Positions 7,583 to 11,536 of a stretch of 11,536 nucleotides of DNA are shown here, in pieces; within the stretch, counting starts at the first letter, position 1; each line of letters starts with the position of its first letter. The DNA is from Campylobacterota bacterium (GTDB lineage: Bacteria; Campylobacterota; Campylobacteria; Campylobacterales; Sulfurovaceae): NCBI GenBank assembly GCA_015488875.1, contig WFMX01000158.1, positions 1-11,536 of the forward strand, given 5' to 3'. The position numbers were made by a program, and so were the translations under genes. Under the pieces are notes generated by a model. That model worked only from the letters and a program-made list of their open reading frames with translations. It was not told the origin of the DNA and searched no databases.

Positions 7583-8015
7583 CTACTACCACACATCCTG
7601 ACAACTTGTCATGTAGTGTCTGCACCATTGGATTGAAAAATGCCATTATAAATCCTAAATAGAAAAATGTTTCGCTCACTATTCTCATACTAGCCCTCAC
7701 TAGAGCTATATGTAGTGGCGGGGTCTCGCCTGATTGTACGGTAACAACTCTAATTTTCATAAAATATTTACCAAGTGTCATACCACTCTGCCAAACAAAA
7801 AATGTATGATAAGCTACTTTTATAAGTACTATAGTCAAAAAGTTGCTTGTCAAAAATAGATTTATCTCCTCTGGAGTGCGTAATGATGATATTTGCGACC
7901 AAAATATAGCTATAAATAAAACACTTACCGCAATATCATCTATCACAAAAGCACCAATCCTCTTTTTGGGTGTGGCTATCTCTCTGCTTTCTAGCTCGTC
8001 GATCTCTTCTCTCAA
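7575..8015 (-). CDS. RDD family integral membrane protein, TTG start
   Basis: The 146-residue protein has the RDD-family layout: an Arg near the first membrane helix and paired Asp inside it (KKRIGAFVIDDIAV, Arg19, Asp26-Asp27), a second hydrophobic segment (53-73), the central WQSGMTLGKYFMKIRVV motif (75-91), a third segment (115-131) and the end motif TLHDKLSGCVVVDA. The family sits in the inner membrane and some members are proposed ion or Na+/H+ carriers; the role here is unknown. The first Met in frame would be residue 79, inside the conserved core, so the TTG at 8015-8013 is the reasonable start. It overlaps the purD TGA as TTGA and has GGAG 8 nt upstream, a sign of coupled translation. 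It sits between purD and lptD, as in related genomes as I recall. Confidence 0.88.
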   Translation of the reverse strand: MREEIDELESREIATPKKRIGAFVIDDIAVSVLFIAIFWSQISSLRTPEEINLFLTSNFLTIVLIKVAYHTFFVWQSGMTLGKYFMKIRVVTVQSGETPPLHIALVRASMRIVSETFFYLGFIMAFFNPMVQTLHDKLSGCVVVDA

Positions 8016-9292
8016 GACTCTAGCTCCAATGCCTGATATGCTATATCTGTCCTACACTGCTTGCCTATGAAGTGGACTTGACCACAGAGCATATAGGCTC
8101 TCTCGTGTGCCTGTGTGATACTATCTCCTATACCTACACAGACCAAAACTCGTCCACCTGTAGCAAACAGCTTTCCGTCATCACCTCGACTCACGCCTGC
8201 AAATGATATATGGGAGTTCGCCTCAATATCGTCATGTACTATATCGTCTATGATGATCTCAGCAGGTTCTGAACTCTTGTATGGGTAATCTTTGCTAGCC
8301 ATCACTACGCCTACGGCATATTTGTTATGAAACTTTATATTGGCACTAGCCAAATCCCCCATAGCAGCTTTGTGAAATAGCTCACTCGCAGGAGATTTCA
8401 AAAGTGGCATCAACTCTTCGCACTCAGGATCACCAAACCTTACATTATACTCTAGTATGATAGGCTCACCATCTACCACCATGACACCTATGAAGAGTAC
8501 TCCCGTAAAAGGGTTACCCTCATCTTTCATACCCTTGAGAGTAGGTTTGATTACCCTCTCTTCTAGTTTGCGATATATCTCATCGTTTACAAGTGGTGTC
8601 GGTGCATATGCCCCCATACCACCTGTATTTGGTCCCTCATCGTCATTGAGCAATCTTTTGTGATCTTGTGCGGCAGGTAGCACTACAAAATCCTTGCCAT
8701 CACATATGGCAAATACTGATAGTTCATAACCGTCTAAGAACTCTTCGACCACTATCTTCGTGCCAGCATCACCAAATGAGTTACCAGAGAGCATCTCTCC
8801 AGCTGCTCTTTTTGCATCGTCATGTGACTCAGCTATGATGACACCTTTGCCACCGCACAGTCCATCTGCCTTTACCACTATAGGTGTAGAGAGTTCATTG
8901 ATGAATTTATATGCACTATCGAGTGAATCTGTCTCTACATATTTAGCCGTAGGTACACCATGCCTAGCTAGAAAGTTTTTCATAAATATCTTCGATCCCT
9001 CTAGCTGTGCTGCACTAGCAGTCGGTCCAAATATGCTCAAGCCACGATCTTGAAAGAGATCTACTATACCATCAACTAATGGACCCTCTGGACCCACTAT
9101 GGTCAAATCTATCTCATTCTCTTCTACAAAATCTGCCAATTTAGAAAAGTCACTTATATTTATATTTTCTCCGAGTCCATCAGAAGCACCATTGCCAGGT
9201 GCGAAATATAGTTTCTCCACGATTTTATCTTTTTTTAGTGCTAGACCGATAGAGTACTCTCGACCACCACTCCCAATTATCAATACATTCAT
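8012..9292 (-). CDS. purD: Phosphoribosylamine-glycine ligase
   Basis: PurD joins glycine to 5-phosphoribosylamine with ATP, the second step of purine synthesis, in the cytoplasm. At 426 residues it is full length. Seen: the N-terminal nucleotide-fold motif MNVLIIGSGGREY (1-13), VGPEGPLVDGIVD (66-78), FGPTASAAQLEGSK (88-101), the ATP-grasp loop VVKADGLCGGKGV (139-151), VEEFLDGYELSVFAICDG (182-199), QDHKRLLNDDEGPNTGGMGA (209-228) and the metal-binding end of the grasp domain EYNVRFGDPE (281-290). The usual GGREHA is GGREYS here, a change outside the ATP-grasp core. The start is well supported by GGAG 8 nt before ATG. It heads the six-gene operon; the 6S-like RNA and an AT-rich hairpin lie directly upstream, so it may be partly transcribed from the 6S promoter. 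Confidence 0.98.
   Translation of the reverse strand: MNVLIIGSGGREYSIGLALKKDKIVEKLYFAPGNGASDGLGENINISDFSKLADFVEENEIDLTIVGPEGPLVDGIVDLFQDRGLSIFGPTASAAQLEGSKIFMKNFLARHGVPTAKYVETDSLDSAYKFINELSTPIVVKADGLCGGKGVIIAESHDDAKRAAGEMLSGNSFGDAGTKIVVEEFLDGYELSVFAICDGKDFVVLPAAQDHKRLLNDDEGPNTGGMGAYAPTPLVNDEIYRKLEERVIKPTLKGMKDEGNPFTGVLFIGVMVVDGEPIILEYNVRFGDPECEELMPLLKSPASELFHKAAMGDLASANIKFHNKYAVGVVMASKDYPYKSSEPAEIIIDDIVHDDIEANSHISFAGVSRGDDGKLFATGGRVLVCVGIGDSITQAHERAYMLCGQVHFIGKQCRTDIAYQALELES
8024..8027 (-). promoter_or_regulatory. Ribosome binding site deciding the TTG start of the RDD gene
   Basis: The minus strand reads GGAG 8 nt before the TTG at 8015-8013, inside the last codons of purD. This spacing, together with the TTGA overlap of start and stop codons, supports TTG as the real start and reinitiation by ribosomes ending purD. 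Confidence 0.6.
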
Positions 9293-9305
9293 CTGATTTT
9301 CTCCG

Positions 9306-9350
9306 AAAAAATTAAAAACTAGAAATTACTATATAATTGCTAATTTTTAA
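9306..9350 (-). terminator. AT-rich hairpin with T-run between the 6S-like RNA and purD
   Basis: On the minus strand TTAAAAATTAG pairs with CTAGTTTTTAA (11 pairs, one T-G). After a single mismatch an inner AATTA/TAATT stem extends it over a 5-nt loop. Six Ts follow at once (9311-9306). The layout is that of an intrinsic terminator or attenuator, though the stem holds almost no G-C pairs and so is weak per base pair. It would end the upstream RNA while allowing some reading into purD, whose ribosome binding site starts at 9304. Confidence 0.5.
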
Positions 9351-9360
9351 CTCATAATAG

Positions 9361-9548
9361 ACCCCGGATAGCCGTTCTGTGTGAAATCGGCCCTAATAAG
9401 CCAATTGTGTAGGAGAGAGCAGATCTTTAGGGGGCAAATCCTAACCGTCATAGACGAATCAAGCAGAAGTGTCCACGCACCGATCTGACTACATATCCCA
9501 CAAAACTAAGTGTTGGACCCCATATTACAGTGGTCGAACTATCCAGGT
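9361..9548 (-). ncRNA. ssrS: 6S RNA (predicted)
   Basis: 6S RNA mimics an open promoter and binds the housekeeping RNA polymerase holoenzyme. This stretch has no gene and folds on the minus strand into nested paired segments: closing stem CCTGGATAG (9547-9539) with CTATCCGGG (9371-9363); CTGT (9530-9527) with ACAG (9380-9377); GGTCC (9519-9515) with GGGCC (9393-9389); a large internal bubble; TGTAG (9493-9489) with CTACA (9412-9408); and CAGATC (9487-9482) with GATCTG (9425-9420). A long rod with closing stem, central bubble and terminal arm, near 190 nt, is the 6S shape. Strand choice is supported by a T-G wobble that would be an A-C mismatch on the other strand, and by a TATAAT box ending 5-6 nt before the first stem. 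As I recall, Helicobacter 6S also lies by purD. No covariance search was possible. Confidence 0.78.
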
Positions 9549-9553
9549 AAAAA

Positions 9554-9562
9554 ATTATAGCC
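9554..9562 (-). promoter_or_regulatory. Predicted -10 promoter box of the 6S-like RNA
   Basis: The minus strand reads GGCTATAAT, a perfect TATAAT (9559-9554), followed by five Ts and then the first bases of the RNA (A9548, C9547). The spacing to the predicted 5' end fits a start at 9548-9547. No clear -35 is seen. The same promoter could also supply purD if the hairpin at 9306-9350 is leaky. Confidence 0.65.
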
Positions 9563-9707
9563 TATTTGCCATTACATACGAATAAATATAACTCAAAAAA
9601 GTATCTTTTATTAGAGTTCTTGCAAATATTATCTGAAATAATGGCTTCGACCTCGTAATAAAGTGAAGCCGAAGCAGCACATCCAAGCTTCAAAATCTTT
9701 ACAAATC
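9563..9707. other. Intergenic DNA between the EI24-like gene and the 6S promoter
   Basis: This AT-rich stretch carries no plausible gene. It holds the GGCTTC/GAAGCC inverted repeat listed separately, a 5-bp ATTAT/ATAAT hairpin beside it, and a short AAAAG/CTTTT stem with trailing Ts near 9597-9609. The last could end transcription weakly before the 6S promoter. None is strong enough to call a terminator with confidence. Confidence 0.4.
9643..9670 (-). repeat. GGCTTC/GAAGCC inverted repeat, weak terminator candidate
   Basis: Perfect 6-bp arms are separated by 16 nt, 38 nt after the stop of the EI24-like gene. On the minus strand the stem is followed by ATTATTT, a poor T-run, so it may be a weak terminator for the carbonic anhydrase-EI24 pair. 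GAAGC recurs directly next to the second arm (GAAGCCGAAGC, 9665-9675), giving a short direct repeat and an alternative pairing. Confidence 0.4.
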
Positions 9708-10370
9708 TTATACTCTTCCTAATACCTTGTGTAAAAAGAGTATTTGACCAAAGAGAGGGGCAAATATATTGGCTATCGGAATATAGTTAAATAGTGATGC
9801 GATCATCGCTATAGTCGTAGAGTTTTTACTATTTTTTTTGAGTGCAGCCTTATCTGCTATAAAGAGTGAGCCAACATCATAACTGTTCGGCTCCTTGATG
9901 AGGATAGACCATAACCAGAGCATCCAGACTTGACCAAATATAGGGACAAATATCAGCGGAAATGTAAATAGAAACAGAAGTAAAAACATTATGCCAGCTT
10001 TGATGCTTAGATATATAGATGTTGCTGTATTTGGACTCCCTACCGCATCTATATGTGGATAGTGCTTTTTTGCCAACTCTTTAAGTATCGGTTCACTAAA
10101 GATAGATGTAGCTATGGATATAGTGATGATGATAAGCATATAGCCCACGATGAGTGATACTAGCACTGTGCCACTTGACTGAAACCACTCCCAATTACCT
10201 ACAAAAGGTATCTTGACTATGTATGACTCTATCATAGTCGCATACAGATCCCAAGATACCCAAAGCAGGACAATCCAGAGCAGTATAGATCCGAAGCCTA
10301 CCTTAAATATAAAAGAGAGTACCAATGGACTAAGTATATCAGATATTGATTTTGATATTATCTTTTGCAT
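9708..10370 (-). CDS. EI24/CysZ-like integral membrane protein
   Basis: The 220-residue protein is hydrophobic, with membrane segments at about 20-40, 68-91 and 122-152 and a fourth hydrophobic stretch at about 186-214. Family-like motifs are FSEPILKELAKKHYP (91-105) after the second segment and WLWSILIKEPNSYDVG (152-167) after the third. The layout fits the EI24 domain family, which includes the sulfate transporter CysZ and many uncharacterised bacterial inner-membrane proteins. Transport of sulfate is not shown. ATG is preceded by AGG at 9 nt. It follows the carbonic anhydrase-like gene by 8 nt, so the two are probably one operon. It ends in TAA, the only TAA stop among the genes here. Confidence 0.75.
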   Translation of the reverse strand: MQKIISKSISDILSPLVLSFIFKVGFGSILLWIVLLWVSWDLYATMIESYIVKIPFVGNWEWFQSSGTVLVSLIVGYMLIIITISIATSIFSEPILKELAKKHYPHIDAVGSPNTATSIYLSIKAGIMFLLLFLFTFPLIFVPIFGQVWMLWLWSILIKEPNSYDVGSLFIADKAALKKNSKNSTTIAMIASLFNYIPIANIFAPLFGQILFLHKVLGRV

Positions 10371-10378
10371 TTGTTTAC

Positions 10379-10903
10379 CTACTGATATTCGTTTTTGAAC
10401 TCTACATATCTAGCAGCGGAGGCATATAGCTCTGCTACTTCATCATCTGTAAGTTCTCTGACCACTTTGGCAGGGCTACCCATGATGAGTGATCTAGGTG
10501 GGAAGACTTTGTTTTTGGTCACCAAGCTACCTGCACCTACTATGGATTCTCTACCGATCACTGCACCATCTAGTATGGTGGCACTCATACCTATGAGACA
10601 GGCATTTTCTATGGTGCATCCATGTAGCATCACTCTATGCCCTACGGTCACATCATCACCTATCACGGTAGGATTGCCATCGCTCATATCATCTCTCTTG
10701 TGGTGAGTGACATGTACCATAGATAGATCTTGTATATTTGTACGGTCACCTATAGTGATGAAATGCACATCACCACGCACAACACACCCAAACCATACGG
10801 CACTATCCACACCCATACTAACTCTACCTATGACGCTAGCACCCTCTGCTATCCAGCCATTTTCGCCCACTGTAGGACTCCACTCTTTGAAGTTTATAAT
10901 CAT
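10379..10903 (-). CDS. Gamma-class carbonic anhydrase family protein
   Basis: The 174-residue protein is a left-handed beta-helix of hexapeptide repeats (such as IGDRTN, IGDDVT, IGMSAT, IGRESI) with a short C-terminal helix (152-170). Metal-binding His residues appear as His64 (VHVTHH), His89 and His94 (GHRVMLHGC); the 5-residue spacing of the last two matches Methanosarcina Cam. Arg43 and Asp45 (RGD) and Asn56/Gln58 (TNIQDL) match other active-site positions. The acidic loop that carries the Cam proton shuttle is absent, so it resembles CamH/YrdA/PaaY-type members, some of which are weak or inactive as carbonic anhydrases. A role in CO2/bicarbonate balance is plausible but unproven. The start is well supported by GAGGAG about 5 nt before ATG. 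It begins a likely two-gene operon. Confidence 0.9.
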   Translation of the reverse strand: MIINFKEWSPTVGENGWIAEGASVIGRVSMGVDSAVWFGCVVRGDVHFITIGDRTNIQDLSMVHVTHHKRDDMSDGNPTVIGDDVTVGHRVMLHGCTIENACLIGMSATILDGAVIGRESIVGAGSLVTKNKVFPPRSLIMGSPAKVVRELTDDEVAELYASAARYVEFKNEYQ

Positions 10904-10926
10904 AATCTCTCCTCATATAATAAATT

Positions 10927-10932
10927 ATTTTA
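10927..10932 (-). promoter_or_regulatory. Possible -10 box for the carbonic anhydrase-EI24 pair
   Basis: The minus strand reads GGTAAAATAA, with TAAAAT one base off TATAAT, 23 nt before the ATG at 10903. That would leave a leader of about 15-18 nt holding the GAGGAG site. AT-rich sequence here makes chance matches likely, and no -35 is seen. Confidence 0.3.
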
Positions 10933-10960
10933 CCGTAGCTTTGCTTTGAAGGTGTGGTCA

Positions 10961-10987
10961 GGCTATGATCTTAGCTGATCTATAGCC
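10961..10987. repeat. Strong intergenic hairpin GGCTAT-GATC / GATC-TATAGCC
   Basis: Ten base pairs (GGCTAT plus GATC against GATC plus ATAGCC) form around a 6-nt loop with one bulged T. No T-run follows on either strand, so it is not an ordinary terminator. It lies 58 nt upstream of the carbonic anhydrase start and could be an operator, an RNA processing site or part of a dispersed repeat. Confidence 0.5.
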
Positions 10988-11060
10988 CTATGTATGCTAT
11001 ATGTGAGGTCTATCATTACCATCAGTAAAAGAGTTTTTCGCTTGTTCCCACGCTCTACCA

Positions 11061-11137
11061 ATGCCAATGAAATAAGAAATTTGAGAGAGTTAAAGCCTTA
11101 AACTCTAAATCTCTAGCGATACATTATGCATTGGCAT
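11061..11137. repeat. 77-nt palindromic element directly after the Rpn-like gene
   Basis: Perfect 9-bp arms ATGCCAATG (11061-11069) and CATTGGCAT (11129-11137) enclose further nested pairing (AGAGTT 11085-11090 with AACTCT 11100-11105, and an AAATTT-type stem outside it). The outer arm touches the TGA of the Rpn-like gene. Beside it lies TTGTTCCCACGCTC (11042-11055), which resembles a GTTCCCACGCTC core I recall from dispersed palindromic repeats in several bacteria. No T-run follows, so it looks more like a repeat element than a plain terminator. Confidence 0.55.
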
Positions 11138-11536
11138 CACCGCAACTTCTCTATCTCCTCTATACTGAGACCAGTCTTTGTGGCAATAGTCTCATCATCC
11201 AAAACATCTAAAAGGTTTTTTGCTATCTCTATGGCTTTGTTTTGTTCGCCCTCTTTGAGTCCTTCCTTGATACCTTCTTTGAGTCCTTCTTTGATACCTT
11301 CCTTGAGACCTTCTTCTCTCCCTACTTTTATACCCATCTCCTTACCATCTTCTAAAGCAGTCTCTATGACACTCAACTGCTTCCAAGTCTGCTTGAAGTG
11401 CCAATCGTACACCTCCATCTCTTTTTTGCTCCAGTTGTACTGTTTGGCACTCTCAAAGGCTGTGACAAAGGCTTCTATATCTTCATACTCTTTGGGGGTC
11501 ATATCGAAGCTTGAGGCATTTTGGATGAAGTATATC
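11137..11536 (-). CDS. Rpn/PDDEXK_2 family putative transposase-nuclease, C-terminal part (5' end beyond window)
   Basis: The frame is open to the window edge, so the ATG at 11502 is an internal Met and the gene continues outside; 132 residues are visible before the TGA. Seen: IYFIQNASSFDMTPKEYED at the edge, an Ala/Trp/Tyr-rich helix (AFESAKQYNWSKKEMEVYDW), ALEDGKEMGIKVGREEG, then charged repeats G-L/I-K-E, and a final helix pair ending TGLSIEEIEKLR. This is the usual C-terminal half of Rpn family recombination-promoting nucleases (PF12784), about 300 residues when whole. The PD-(D/E)xK catalytic domain would lie outside the window, so activity cannot be judged. It may be mobile or horizontally acquired; a palindromic element follows its stop directly. 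Confidence 0.8.
   Translation of the reverse strand, partial: IYFIQNASSFDMTPKEYEDIEAFVTAFESAKQYNWSKKEMEVYDWHFKQTWKQLSVIETALEDGKEMGIKVGREEGLKEGIKEGLKEGIKEGLKEGEQNKAIEIAKNLLDVLDDETIATKTGLSIEEIEKLR
11253..11313 (-). repeat. 24-nt tandem repeat inside the Rpn-like gene
   Basis: About 2.5 copies of a 24-nt unit (11253-11276, 11277-11300, then 13 nt) differ by one base between the full copies. Each unit encodes eight residues of the form GIKEGLKE, and the unit is itself built from two similar 12-nt halves. Unit number could change by slippage without breaking the frame, altering the length of the charged helix. Confidence 0.85.

Noticed and set aside
9361..9548. Alternative identities for the structured RNA: tmRNA, SRP RNA, RNase P RNA or a purine riboswitch
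   Set aside because: I see no tRNA-like end with GGTTCGA, no SRP GGAAG/AGCA tetraloop motif, no RNase P GAGGAAAGTCC motif and no three-way junction typical of a purine riboswitch. The single long rod with central bubble fits 6S better.
89..10381. Reassignment of TAG as a sense codon, suggested by the high number of TAG stops
   Set aside because: Each TAG falls at the normal C-terminus of its family, none interrupts a conserved domain, and readthrough of lptD, the J protein or the carbonic anhydrase gene meets another stop within a few codons.
10395..10706. Plus-strand 103-residue open frame antisense to the carbonic anhydrase gene
   Set aside because: It overlaps well-conserved coding sequence, resembles no family and has shadow-like composition. 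The same applies to the other plus-strand frames over purD, metX, lptD and the phosphoribosyltransferase.
11030..11062. Minus-strand TTGGTAGAGCG resembles a tRNA D-arm
   Set aside because: No T-arm (GGTTCGANTCC-type), anticodon stem or acceptor pairing follows at the right distance; the match is local only.
11253..11313. CRISPR-like repetition
   Set aside because: Units are contiguous without spacers, in frame, and encode the charged repeat of an Rpn-type protein.
11137..11502. A complete 121-residue protein starting at the ATG at 11502
   Set aside because: The frame stays open through the window edge with family-like residues upstream, so the gene is longer and this Met is internal.

Overview
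The window is ordinary bacterial chromosome of moderate-to-low GC (about 40% by eye). Every convincing gene lies on the minus strand, so transcription runs from high to low coordinates. The protein set and its order (6S-like RNA, purD, RDD protein, lptD, small J-domain protein, phosphoribosyltransferase, pnp) point to Campylobacterota (former Epsilonproteobacteria). As I recall, Helicobacter pylori has the same purD-RDD-lptD-pnp order. The envelope genes show a Gram-negative cell that makes LPS. I cannot name genus or species from the sequence alone.

Region by region in transcription order. (1) 11536-11137: the C-terminal part of an Rpn-type (PDDEXK_2) putative transposase/nuclease, cut by the window edge, with a 24-nt internal tandem repeat. 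(2) 11136-10904: non-coding DNA with a large 9-bp-armed inverted repeat directly after the Rpn stop and a second strong hairpin. (3) 10903-9708: a gamma-class carbonic anhydrase-like protein and an EI24/CysZ-like membrane protein, probably a two-gene operon. (4) 9707-9293: non-coding DNA with a consensus -10 box, a roughly 190-nt RNA whose nested pairing has the 6S RNA shape, and an AT-rich hairpin plus T-run just before purD. (5) 9292-2328: a compressed six-gene run, purD-RDD-lptD-J protein-phosphoribosyltransferase-pnp, in which neighbours overlap or abut within 1 nt. (6) 2327-2229: the only real break in the housekeeping part, with a TATAAT promoter and an inverted repeat at the expected start of transcription. 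(7) 2228-89: metX, xseB and a nitrilase-fold protein that appears to have lost its catalytic Cys and Lys.

The core run combines purine synthesis (PurD), outer-membrane LPS assembly (LptD) and RNA turnover (PNPase) with three small proteins of unknown role. MetX starts the acetyl-homoserine branch of methionine synthesis. The least explained signals are the degenerate nitrilase, the Rpn fragment with its 3' palindrome, the control region around the 6S-like RNA, and an unusual preference for TAG stop codons together with abundant CTAG. I found no CRISPR array, prophage, toxin-antitoxin pair or obvious new defence system.
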